In this document: positions 1-6,661 of the stretch, piece by piece
Layout of the letters: each line of letters begins with the position of its first letter
Position numbering within the stretch: position 1 is the stretch's first letter
Assembly (NCBI GenBank): GCA_002307145.1
Contig: DBTR01000104.1
Location: forward strand, 22,445-36,486
Direction: 5' to 3'
Source: Rhodospirillum sp. UBA1311
Lineage (GTDB): Bacteria; Pseudomonadota; Alphaproteobacteria; Rhodospirillales; Rhodospirillaceae
DNA length: 14,042 nucleotides
Translations under genes and position numbers: made by a program
The notes under the pieces: generated by a model
Seen by the model: only the letters and a program-made list of their open reading frames with translations
The model's database searches: none
What the model was told of the DNA's origin: nothing

Positions 1-129
1 GGCTGGTTCTGCCCCTGCCACGGCTCGCACTACGACACCTCGGGCCGGGTCCGCAAGGGACCGGCGCCCAAGAATCTCGCGGTTCCCGAATACACCTTCC
101 TCAGCGACACCCAGGTCCGCATCGGGTGA
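1..129 (+). CDS. petA: Ubiquinol-cytochrome c reductase Rieske iron-sulfur subunit, C-terminal fragment
   Basis: Only the last 42 codons lie in the window; the gene begins upstream of base 1. The fragment opens with the second Rieske cluster box, C-P-C-H-G-S-H-Y at fragment residues 4-11. In the family, C4 and H7 ligate the [2Fe-2S] cluster and C6 forms the disulfide that stabilises it. The rest (G-P-A-P-x-N-L followed by a short beta strand ending V-R-I-G) is the usual end of the soluble Rieske head, which sits on the periplasmic side of the inner membrane and passes electrons from ubiquinol to cytochrome c1. The stop TGA is 46 bases before the cytochrome b/c1 gene, which fits a petA-petBC operon. 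The identity is secure; the N-terminal anchor and first cluster box cannot be seen. Confidence 0.96.
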   Translation, partial: GWFCPCHGSHYDTSGRVRKGPAPKNLAVPEYTFLSDTQVRIG

Positions 130-175
130 ACGGGTTTCTTTATTATACGCTTCTCGGGTTGGAGATGATTGCGCC

Positions 176-2161
176 ATGACTGCTCCCGGACGTCTGAACA
201 GAGCGATCGACTGGTTCGACCAGCGGCTGCCGATCATTACCTTGATGAAGCACAGCGCGGTCGAGTACCCGACGCCGAAAAACTTGAATTACTGGTGGAA
301 TTTCGGTTCGCTCGCCGGCTTCATGCTGGTGGTGATGATCGTCACCGGCCTGGTGCTGGCGATGCAGTTCACGCCGCACGTGGACATGGCGTTCAACTCG
401 GTCGAGCGGATCATGCGCGACGTCAACCACGGTTGGCTGATCCGCTATCTCCACATGAACGGCGCGTCGATGTTCTTCGTCGTGGTCTACATCCACCTCT
501 TCCGCGGCCTCTACTACGGCTCCTACAAGCCGCCGCGCGAATTGCTGTGGTGGCTCGGCCTCGTGATCCTGCTGTTGATGATGGCGACCGGGTTCATGGG
601 CTACGTGTTGCCGTGGGGGCAGATGAGCCTTTGGGGCGCGACGGTGATCACCAACCTGTTCTCGGCGGTGCCGGTGGTCGGCGATTATATCGTGACCCTG
701 CTGTGGGGCGGCTTCTCGGTCGACAACCCGACGCTCAACCGTTTCTTCGTGCTGCACTTCCTCCTGCCGTTCGTGATCTTCGGCGTGGTGGTGCTGCATA
801 TCTGGGCGCTGCATTCGGTGAAGTCGAACAACCCGCTCGGCATCGACATCAAGGGCCCGCAGGACGTCATTCCGTTCCACCCGTACTACACGGTGAAGGA
901 CCTGTTCGGCATCGGCGTGTTCCTGATCGTCTATTGCGTGCTGGTGTTCTGGTATCCGAACGCGCTCGGCCACCCCGACAACTACATCCCCGCCAATCCG
1001 ATGGTGACGCCGCCGCACATCGTGCCGGAATGGTACTTCCTGCCGTTCTACGCGATCCTGCGCGCCGTGCCCGACAAGCTGATGGGCGTGATTGCGATGT
1101 TCGCCGCGATCCTCATCCTCTTCGCGTTGCCGTGGCTCGACAGCTGCAAGGTGCGCTCGGGCACCTTCCGGCCGTGGTTCAAGATCGCGTTCTGGGTGTT
1201 CGTGCTGGATTGCTTCGTGCTCGGCTACGCGGGCGCGAAACCTGCCGAGGAGCCCTGGATCCTGATGGGGCGCCTCGCCTCGGGCTATTACTTCCTCCAC
1301 CTCCTGGTGATCCTGCCGCTGCTCTCGAAATTCGAGAAGACCCGGCCGTTGCCCGAGAGCATCGGCCAGCCGGTGCTGCACGAGAGCAACCTCGGCGAGA
1401 CCGTCGCCAACGGTGCGAAGATCCTCGTCGCCCTGGTGGTGTTCGCGCTCGCCACCCCGGCCTTCGCCAATGAAGAAACCCACCTGCGCAAGCAGGACTG
1501 GTCGTGGCAGGGGGTGTTCGGCACCTATGACGAGGCGCAATTGCGGCGCGGCTACCAAGTCTACCGCGAGATCTGCTCCGCCTGCCATGCGATGCACCTG
1601 ATCTCGTTCCGCAACGTCGCGGCGCTCGGCTACACCGAGGACGCGGTGAAGCAGATCGCTGCATCCTACACCGTCACCGACGGCCCGGACGACAACGGCG
1701 ACATGTTCGAGCGCCCGGCGCTGCCGTCGGATCGCTTCCCCTCGCCGTTCGCTAACGAGAACGCCGCCAAGGCCTCCAACGGCGGCGCGCTGCCGCCCGA
1801 TCTCTCGCTGATCGTCAAGGCGCGGGAAGGCGGGCCGGACTACGTGTTCTCGCTGATCACCGGCTTCGCCACCCAGCCGCCGGACGTCGAGCTGCCGTCC
1901 GGCAAGTACTACAACACCACCTTCCCTGGTCATGCGATCTCGATGCCGCCGCAGATCACCGACGGTGCGATCGACTTCGCCGACGGCACGCCCAACAACG
2001 CCGACCAGATCGCCCGCGACGTGACCGCCTTCCTCCAGTGGGCTTCGGAGCCGGAGCTGGAGGAGCGCCATGCCCTCGGAGTGAAGACGGTGCTGTTCCT
2101 CTTCGCCGCGACCGTGCTGATGTATGCGCTGAAGCGCCGGGTCTGGGCCAACGTCCACTGA
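176..2161 (+). CDS. fbcH: Fused cytochrome b / cytochrome c1 precursor of the bc1 complex (FbcH-type)
   Basis: One 661-residue frame carries two subunits of the cytochrome bc1 complex. Residues 1 to about 400 are cytochrome b: the two haem-b ligand pairs are H93/H194 and H107/H208 (14 apart within each helix), and the Qo-site motif P-E-W-Y is at 284-287. Residues 414-431 form a hydrophobic segment ending A-T-P-A-F-A before N432, which reads as a signal peptide with a signal-peptidase site. Residues 432-661 are cytochrome c1: haem c is bound at C-S-A-C-H (467-471), the probable axial ligand is M590 in A-I-S-M-P-P, and a C-terminal membrane anchor spans about 636-652. In Bradyrhizobium the comparable fbcH product is known to be cut into separate b and c1 proteins; cleavage here is inferred from the internal signal. 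The ATG at 176 follows GGAG at 161-164, a rather long spacing. No stop codon or internal ribosome site separates the two parts. Confidence 0.97.
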   Translation: MTAPGRLNRAIDWFDQRLPIITLMKHSAVEYPTPKNLNYWWNFGSLAGFMLVVMIVTGLVLAMQFTPHVDMAFNSVERIMRDVNHGWLIRYLHMNGASMFFVVVYIHLFRGLYYGSYKPPRELLWWLGLVILLLMMATGFMGYVLPWGQMSLWGATVITNLFSAVPVVGDYIVTLLWGGFSVDNPTLNRFFVLHFLLPFVIFGVVVLHIWALHSVKSNNPLGIDIKGPQDVIPFHPYYTVKDLFGIGVFLIVYCVLVFWYPNALGHPDNYIPANPMVTPPHIVPEWYFLPFYAILRAVPDKLMGVIAMFAAILILFALPWLDSCKVRSGTFRPWFKIAFWVFVLDCFVLGYAGAKPAEEPWILMGRLASGYYFLHLLVILPLLSKFEKTRPLPESIGQPVLHESNLGETVANGAKILVALVVFALATPAFANEETHLRKQDWSWQGVFGTYDEAQLRRGYQVYREICSACHAMHLISFRNVAALGYTEDAVKQIAASYTVTDGPDDNGDMFERPALPSDRFPSPFANENAAKASNGGALPPDLSLIVKAREGGPDYVFSLITGFATQPPDVELPSGKYYNTTFPGHAISMPPQITDGAIDFADGTPNNADQIARDVTAFLQWASEPELEERHALGVKTVLFLFAATVLMYALKRRVWANVH

Positions 2162-2176
2162 GCCAGCGCCCTCCGC

Positions 2177-2206
2177 TTGTCTTGCCAAAGGGTTCGGCGG
2201 TATCTT
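2177..2206 (+). promoter_or_regulatory. Possible sigma-70-type promoter for the mtnP-mtnA-ald2 cluster
   Basis: TTGTCT at 2177-2182 and TATCTT at 2201-2206 are separated by 18 bases, each matching four of six positions of the -35 and -10 consensus. The expected start of transcription, near 2213, would leave a leader of about 30 bases before mtnP. It lies in the 82-base gap after fbcH, in which I see no clear terminator, so read-through from the pet operon is also possible. Match quality is modest. Confidence 0.25.
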
Positions 2207-2243
2207 GGCCCCCGGTTGACCACACTTCGGGATGGGGGAAGAG

Positions 2244-3113
2244 ATGAGCGAGCCGGTTCTTGGGATCATCGGTGGGTCCGGGGTTTACGACATCGACGGC
2301 CTGACCGACCGGGCGTGGCGCAAGGTGGCGACGCCCTACGGCGCACCCTCCGACGAACTCCTGTTCGGCAAGCTCGACGGCCAGAAGCTGGTGTTCCTGC
2401 CCCGCCACGGGCGCGGCCACCGGATTCCGCCGTCGGAGCTGAACTATCGCGCCAACGTCCACGCGCTGAAGCAGTCGGGCGTCACCGACGTGGTTTCGAT
2501 CTCGGCGGTGGGCAGCCTGCGGGAAGACCTGCCGCCCGGAACCTTCGTCATCGTCGACCAGTTCATCGACCGCACCTTCGCGCGGGTGAAGAGCTTTTTC
2601 GAGACCGGCCTCGTCGCGCACGTGAGCTGCGCCAACCCGGTCTGCGCCCGCCTCGGCGACGCGCTCGAACAGGCGGCGAAGGCGCTCGCCCTGCCGGTGA
2701 AGCGCGGCGGCACCTATCTGGTGATGGAAGGGCCGCAGTTCTCGACCAAGGCGGAATCCCAGCTCTACCGCACCTGGGGCTGCGACGTGATCGGCATGAC
2801 CAACATGCCGGAAGCCAAGCTCGCCCGGGAGGCCGAGCTGTGCTACGCGACGGTGGCGATGGTCACCGATTTCGACTGCTGGCATCCCGGCCACGACAGC
2901 GTCACCGTCGACCAGGTGATCAAGGTGCTGGTGGCGAATGCCGACAACGCCCGCGCGCTGGTCAAGGGCGTCGCGCCGCTGCTGCGGCACCGGCCCGCCG
3001 CCTGCCCGATGGGCTGCGACCATGCCCTGGACCACGCCCTGATCACCGCGCCCGAGGTGCGGGACCAGGCGCTGCTCGCCAAGCTCAAGGTCGTCGCGGG
3101 CCGGGTTCTGTAA
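2244..3113 (+). CDS. mtnP: S-methyl-5'-thioadenosine phosphorylase
   Basis: This cytosolic enzyme splits 5'-methylthioadenosine with phosphate into adenine and 5-methylthioribose-1-phosphate; related enzymes also accept 5'-deoxyadenosine. The 289-residue protein has the family length. Visible motifs are the N-terminal G-I-I-G-G-S-G phosphate loop (7-13), R-H-G-R-G-H-R (54-60) with S-E-L-N-Y-R (64-69), the M-E-G-P-Q-F-S-T block (161-168), G-M-T-N-M-P-E (184-190), and T-D-F-D-C-W (208-213). Asp209 and Asp211 are the pair that favours adenine over 6-oxopurines in this family. I start at ATG 2244 because the purine-rich GGGGGAAGAG lies directly before it; an in-frame ATG at 2232 would add four residues, has a poorer upstream site, and would put the purine run inside the gene. 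mtnA begins 15 bases after the stop, so the two are probably co-transcribed. The gene is intact. Confidence 0.95.
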   Translation: MSEPVLGIIGGSGVYDIDGLTDRAWRKVATPYGAPSDELLFGKLDGQKLVFLPRHGRGHRIPPSELNYRANVHALKQSGVTDVVSISAVGSLREDLPPGTFVIVDQFIDRTFARVKSFFETGLVAHVSCANPVCARLGDALEQAAKALALPVKRGGTYLVMEGPQFSTKAESQLYRTWGCDVIGMTNMPEAKLAREAELCYATVAMVTDFDCWHPGHDSVTVDQVIKVLVANADNARALVKGVAPLLRHRPAACPMGCDHALDHALITAPEVRDQALLAKLKVVAGRVL

Positions 3114-3128
3114 GCAAAGGATGACCGG

Positions 3129-4235
3129 ATGAAGATCGACGGCAAGGCCTACCGCACGATCTGGCCCGCTGAGGGCGCGCGCGCGGTCGAGATCATCGAC
3201 CAGACCAAGCTGCCTCATGCGTTCGCGGTGGCGCGGCTCGAAACCGTCGAGCAGGCTGCGGTGGCGATTGCCGACATGTGGGTGCGGGGCGCGCCGCTGA
3301 TCGGCGCGGCCGCCGCCTACGGCATGGCGCTCGCGATGGACGCCGACGCCTCCGACGCCGCGCTGGCGGCGGCGCACGACCGCCTGCTGAACACCCGGCC
3401 GACGGCGGTCAACCTGCACTGGGCGCTCGCCGATATGAAGGCGACGCTTGTGCCCCTCGCGCCCGCCGCCCGCGCCGACGCGGCGTGGACGCGGGCAGGG
3501 GAGATCGCCGACGCCGACGTGAAGATGAACCACGCGATCGGCGTGCACGGCCTCGGCCTGCTGCGCGCGATCCACCAGGGCAAGGGCGAGCCCGAAGTCC
3601 TCCTCAACGTCCTCACCCATTGCAATGCGGGCTGGCTCGCCACCGTCGACTGGGGCACCGCGCTCTCGCCGATCTATCAGGCGTTCGAGCAGGGCCTGCC
3701 GATCCATGTCTGGGTCGATGAAACCCGGCCGCGCAACCAGGGCGCCAGCCTCACCGCGTGGGAGCTGGGCCGCCACGGCGTGCCGCACACCGTGATCGCC
3801 GACAACGCGGGCGGGCACCTGATGCAGCACGGCCTCGTCGACGCCTGCATCGTCGGCACCGACCGCACCACCGCGACCGGCGACGTCTGCAACAAGATCG
3901 GCACCTACCTCAAGGCGCTCGCCGCCTTCGACAACGGCGTGCCGTTCTACGTCGCCCTGCCGAGTCCGACGATCGACTGGACCCTGGACGACGGGGTGAA
4001 GGAAATCCCAATCGAACAGCGCGCCGCCACCGAGCAGTCGCACATCTCGGGCGTCACTGCCGACGGCCGGATCGAGACCGTGCGCCTCACGCCGGAAGGC
4101 TCGCCTTGCGCCAACTACGCCTTCGACGTCACGCCCGCGCGCCTCGTCACCGCGCTGATCACCGAGCGCGGCAGTTGCGACGCCAGCCGCGACGGTCTCC
4201 TCACCCTGTTCCCCGAGCGGAGCCCGAAAGCATGA
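3129..4235 (+). CDS. mtnA: S-methyl-5-thioribose-1-phosphate isomerase
   Basis: MtnA converts the aldose 5-methylthioribose-1-phosphate (or 5-deoxyribose-1-phosphate) to the matching ribulose-1-phosphate, the step after MtnP. The 368-residue protein shows the aIF2B-like isomerase motifs: V-R-G-A-P-L-I-G (52-59), T-H-C-N-A-G with Cys165, D-E-T-R-P-R-N-Q-G (197-205), and G-T-D-R-T-T with Asp245. Cys165 and Asp245 correspond to the catalytic Cys/Asp pair of the family. The start at 3129 follows AAAGGA at 3116-3121; the nearby ATG at 3121 closes after three codons. The stop TGA overlaps the ATG of the aldolase gene (ATGA at 4232-4235), a sign of translational coupling. The eIF2B regulatory subunits share this fold, but the Cys and Asp residues and the neighbours make MtnA the clear call. 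Confidence 0.96.
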   Translation: MKIDGKAYRTIWPAEGARAVEIIDQTKLPHAFAVARLETVEQAAVAIADMWVRGAPLIGAAAAYGMALAMDADASDAALAAAHDRLLNTRPTAVNLHWALADMKATLVPLAPAARADAAWTRAGEIADADVKMNHAIGVHGLGLLRAIHQGKGEPEVLLNVLTHCNAGWLATVDWGTALSPIYQAFEQGLPIHVWVDETRPRNQGASLTAWELGRHGVPHTVIADNAGGHLMQHGLVDACIVGTDRTTATGDVCNKIGTYLKALAAFDNGVPFYVALPSPTIDWTLDDGVKEIPIEQRAATEQSHISGVTADGRIETVRLTPEGSPCANYAFDVTPARLVTALITERGSCDASRDGLLTLFPERSPKA

Positions 4236-4882
4236 GTCTGCCGCCGCGCGTGTTGCGCTTCGAACTCCTGAAAACCGCCTCCGAACTCACCCGCCTCGGC
4301 CTCAACAAGGGCACGGCGGGGAACGTCTCGGCACGCTTCGAGGAAGGGCTGCTGATTACCCCCTCGGGGGTTCCGGCGGCGAAGCTTTCGCCCGCGTCGA
4401 TGGTCGAGATCGACGAACGCGGCCGCTTCCACGGCGAGTGCGCGCCGTCGTCGGAATGGCGCTTCCATCGCGACATCTACGCCGCCCGGTCGGACATCGG
4501 CGCGGTGGTCCACACCCACGCGCCGTTCTGTACCACGCTCGCCTGCCAACGCCGCGGCATCTCGGCGTTCCACTACATGATCGCGGTGGCGGGCGGCAAG
4601 GACATCCGCTGCTCGGAGTACGCCACCTTCGGCTCTCAGGAACTTTCCGACGCGGCGGTCGCGGCGCTCGAAGGCCGCCGCGCCTGCCTGCTCGCCAACC
4701 ACGGCATGATCGCCACCGGCCCCAACCTCGAAGCCGCGCTGAAGCTGGCGCAAGAGGTCGAGGAGCTGGCCGAGCAGTATTGGCGGGTGTTGCAGATCGG
4801 CGAGCCGATCGTCATCCCCGACGACGAGATGGACCGGGTGCTGGAAAAATTCCGGGGTTACGGCCAGCCGAAAAAAGCGTAA
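4232..4882 (+). CDS. ald2: FucA-like class II aldolase, probable DHAP-shunt aldolase (5-methylthioribulose-1-P / 5-deoxyribulose-1-P)
   Basis: This 216-residue cytosolic enzyme resembles E. coli L-fuculose-1-phosphate aldolase along its length. The catalytic and zinc residues of FucA (Glu73, His92, His94, Tyr113, His155) appear at the same spacing shifted by two: Glu75 in P-S-S-E-W, His94 and His96 in V-H-T-H, Tyr115 in H-Y-M-I-A, and His157 in A-N-H-G. The N-terminal L-N-K-G-T-A-G-N-V-S phosphate-binding segment (24-33) is also present. Its ATG overlaps the mtnA stop. The order mtnP-mtnA-aldolase is that of Rhodospirillum rubrum, where the aldolase (Ald2) cuts 5-methylthioribulose-1-phosphate to DHAP and methylthioacetaldehyde, or the deoxy analogue to DHAP and acetaldehyde. 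Substrate is inferred from context. The alternative is MtnB, a dehydratase of the same superfamily, but the FucA active-site set and the absence of mtnC/mtnD nearby argue against it. Confidence 0.85.
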   Translation: MSLPPRVLRFELLKTASELTRLGLNKGTAGNVSARFEEGLLITPSGVPAAKLSPASMVEIDERGRFHGECAPSSEWRFHRDIYAARSDIGAVVHTHAPFCTTLACQRRGISAFHYMIAVAGGKDIRCSEYATFGSQELSDAAVAALEGRRACLLANHGMIATGPNLEAALKLAQEVEELAEQYWRVLQIGEPIVIPDDEMDRVLEKFRGYGQPKKA

Positions 4883-4978
4883 GGATACAATTTTTCCGGC
4901 GGAGGTCTGGCTTGCCGGAGGGCCTAGGGGTATGGTTGAGCGTCTGGCCCGGCTCGCGCCGAACTCAAGGGAAGCATC

Positions 4979-5845
4979 ATGACTGCGAACACCATCACCG
5001 GCATCGACCACATCGTCGTCGGCGTCAAATCCTTGGCGGAAGCGGTGGACACCTACGCCCGCCTCGGCTTCGCGCTCACTCCGTACGGCCAGCACGAAGG
5101 CATGGGCACCGGCAACCACTGCATCATGATGCCGCACGATTATCTGGAACTCGTGGCGGTCTCGACCGAATCGGCGGATAGCGACTTGCGCCGCCGCCTG
5201 CAGAAGAACCTCGACGCGCGCGGCAACGGGGTGATGGCGGTCGCCTTCGGCAGCACCGACGGCGCGGCCACCCATCAGGCGCTGGTGCGCAAGGGCGTCG
5301 CCGCCGCGCCGCCGCAGTCGGTCTATCGCAGCATCGGCACCAAACCGAACCCGGTGCGCGCCGCGCTCTCGATGGTGCGCCTGCCGGAAGACGCGCTGGT
5401 CGGCCTCTCCGCCTTCGTCGCGCAGCACCTCTCGCCCGAGAAGGTGCGCCAGAACGGCTGGATGTCCCACCCCAACGGCAGCATCGGCATCGATTCCCTC
5501 ACCATCCTGGTCGACGACCCGATGGCGGCGAAGGACGCCTACGAAAACTTCTTCGGCGCGGGCGTGGCGGCGATCACCGACCACACCGTCGCGGTGCACC
5601 TCGGCGACCACACCATCTTCCTCTGCTCGCCCGACCAGATCACCCAGCTCCACCCCGACGTCGAGCTCGACCACGCGCCGAAGCCGCCCGCGCCGGTGGC
5701 GATTGGCCTCAAGGTCCGCGACATCGAGGAGACCGCCAAGGTCCTGGCCGGCAACCGCGTCGCCTTCCGCATGTTGAAGGAAGGAATGATCCGGGTGCCG
5801 CCGTCCGAAACCCTCGGCACCCTCATCGAGTTCTGCGAAGCGTAA
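4979..5845 (+). CDS. VOC-superfamily (glyoxalase-like) protein of unknown substrate
   Basis: The 288-residue protein starts with a typical vicinal-oxygen-chelate half: I-D-H-I-V-V-G-V (9-16, His11) and D-Y-L-E-L-V (54-59, Glu57), which are the usual metal-ligand positions on the first and last strands. A second half starts near residue 168 (S-I-G-I-D-S-L-T-I-L-V) and ends with T-L-I-E-F (281-285, Glu284). The layout suggests the glyoxalase-like-domain group of VOC proteins, whose members are isomerases, dioxygenases or lyases; I cannot name the reaction. Start 4979 follows AAGGGA at 4967-4972. The 96-base gap from ald2 holds TACAAT at 4886-4891 (a possible -10 with no good -35) and a 6-bp inverted repeat (4895-4900 / 4914-4919), so it may be in the same transcript or have its own promoter. 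A role with the DHAP-shunt genes is suggested only by adjacency. Confidence 0.75.
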   Translation: MTANTITGIDHIVVGVKSLAEAVDTYARLGFALTPYGQHEGMGTGNHCIMMPHDYLELVAVSTESADSDLRRRLQKNLDARGNGVMAVAFGSTDGAATHQALVRKGVAAAPPQSVYRSIGTKPNPVRAALSMVRLPEDALVGLSAFVAQHLSPEKVRQNGWMSHPNGSIGIDSLTILVDDPMAAKDAYENFFGAGVAAITDHTVAVHLGDHTIFLCSPDQITQLHPDVELDHAPKPPAPVAIGLKVRDIEETAKVLAGNRVAFRMLKEGMIRVPPSETLGTLIEFCEA

Positions 5846-5849
5846 GAAA

Positions 5850-5871
5850 AAGGCCGGGGAACCCCGGCCTT
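5850..5871. terminator. Bidirectional intrinsic terminator between convergent genes
   Basis: A perfect inverted repeat AAGGCCGGG-GAAC-CCCGGCCTT (nine-pair stem, four-base loop) sits between the VOC gene (+, ends 5845) and the first lipoprotein gene (-, ends 5876). Read on the - strand, the stem runs into TTTTTC (5851-5846), a good U-tract. On the + strand it is followed by CTCGCTATTT, a weaker tract. It therefore fits best as the terminator of the leftward lipoprotein operon, while also serving the rightward cluster. Confidence 0.85.
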
Positions 5872-5875
5872 CTCG

Positions 5876-6652
5876 CTATTTGGCGGCGGCGGGCACGAGA
5901 TTGGACTCCTGCACCAGTTTCTCGGCGAGGGCCTCTCCGATGTGAGTCGCCATCGGCGAGAGATAGTCGCGGACTTGGCGCAGTTGGTCGTCGGAATATT
6001 CCGACCACGTGTCCTTGTTCAGCTCGCGCGGCACTCGGATGCTTTCGCGTTGGGAAAGGCGGCGCACCACCTCCTGCTTGCGCGCGTCGTAGACATAGGC
6101 CCCGCAGATCGCGTGAGCGGCACGGGCAAAGCTGCGTGTGAAGAGCCCAAAACCGATCTGCGCGTTTGTCGGGTCGTCCATCGACAATTGATCGCGGCTG
6201 TCGTGCCAATAGGTCGCGCTGTTGCGCGGAAAGATCACGACGTAGATGTCGGCTTTGGGCTTTGCGTTGGCAAACACCGGCTGCCAGAACGCGTTCGGGT
6301 CGTCCTTCTTGTACCAATTCGTGGCAAGGGTCATCCCGGCCCGGTCGAGTTCGACGTCGACGATCTGAGGCGACGCGGGCATGCGGTCGCGGAACCCCTG
6401 AACCACGCGTGCGCTCAAGCCCCACTCGGGAACCTTGAGGTAACTCCGGTCGTCGAGCCCGACGTTGAACACGGCGTTGGCTTCCCGGGACAACGTCTCG
6501 CCGCACGTCGACGTGATGCCGATGGTCTTGGCGGATGCGAGATCGACGGGGTCGAGCGGCTTGCGCAGGGAGCATCCGGCAAGAACCGTGGCCGCGAAAC
6601 CGAGAGCCGCGATCCGGATCGGCGTGCGCGACGAAATCGAGAATGAACGCAT
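5876..6652 (-). CDS. Putative lipoprotein, member 1 of a tandem three-gene paralogous family
   Basis: I do not recognise this 258-residue family. It begins with a lipoprotein signal: basic N-terminus, hydrophobic stretch and the lipobox L-A-G-C with Cys27. Ser follows the cysteine rather than Asp, which by the Lol rule favours the outer membrane. Features shared with its two neighbours are G-I-T-S-T-C-G-E (Cys50), D-I-Y-V-V-I-F-P-R-N (135-144), T-Y-W at 147-149, F-G-L-F-T-R, H-A-I-C-G-A-Y-V-Y-D (180-189, Cys183), V-V-R-R and D-T-W-S-E-Y-S (214-220). Cys50 and Cys183 are kept at the same spacing in all three and could form a periplasmic disulfide. It is closest to member 3, roughly half identical by eye, including the ending L-V-P-A-A-x-K. 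The start is supported by GAAGG upstream. It is the last gene of the operon, ahead of the terminator. Confidence 0.85.
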   Translation of the reverse strand: MRSFSISSRTPIRIAALGFAATVLAGCSLRKPLDPVDLASAKTIGITSTCGETLSREANAVFNVGLDDRSYLKVPEWGLSARVVQGFRDRMPASPQIVDVELDRAGMTLATNWYKKDDPNAFWQPVFANAKPKADIYVVIFPRNSATYWHDSRDQLSMDDPTNAQIGFGLFTRSFARAAHAICGAYVYDARKQEVVRRLSQRESIRVPRELNKDTWSEYSDDQLRQVRDYLSPMATHIGEALAEKLVQESNLVPAAAK

Positions 6653-6661
6653 GGTGGGCCT

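Noticed and set aside
2232..2243. ATG at 2232 as the start of mtnP
   Set aside because: It adds only M-G-E-E and would consume the GGGGGAAGAG purine run that best serves the ATG at 2244. The family usually begins close to the G-I-I-G-G-S-G loop.
143..2269. A 708-codon open frame on the - strand opposite fbcH, rich in His, Arg, Asp and Glu
   Set aside because: It is the codon-position shadow of a GC-rich gene. The + strand frame has unmistakable haem, Qo and signal motifs, and the antisense product is low-complexity with no recognisable domain.
1956..4043. A 695-codon open frame on the - strand opposite mtnP and mtnA
   Set aside because: The same GC-skew artefact: it spans the boundaries of two well-supported + strand genes, and its composition is dominated by Arg, Gly, Val, His and Asp.
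4232..4882. Reading the aldolase as MtnB (methylthioribulose-1-phosphate dehydratase) or as a true fucose-pathway FucA
   Set aside because: All FucA active-site residues are kept at FucA spacing, including Tyr115, and there are no mtnC/mtnD or fucose genes nearby. The mtnP-mtnA context favours the DHAP-shunt aldolase.
4115..5674. A 519-codon open frame on the - strand opposite the aldolase and VOC genes
   Set aside because: It crosses from one supported gene to another and has no motif or ribosome site. Stop-poor antisense frames are expected at this GC content.
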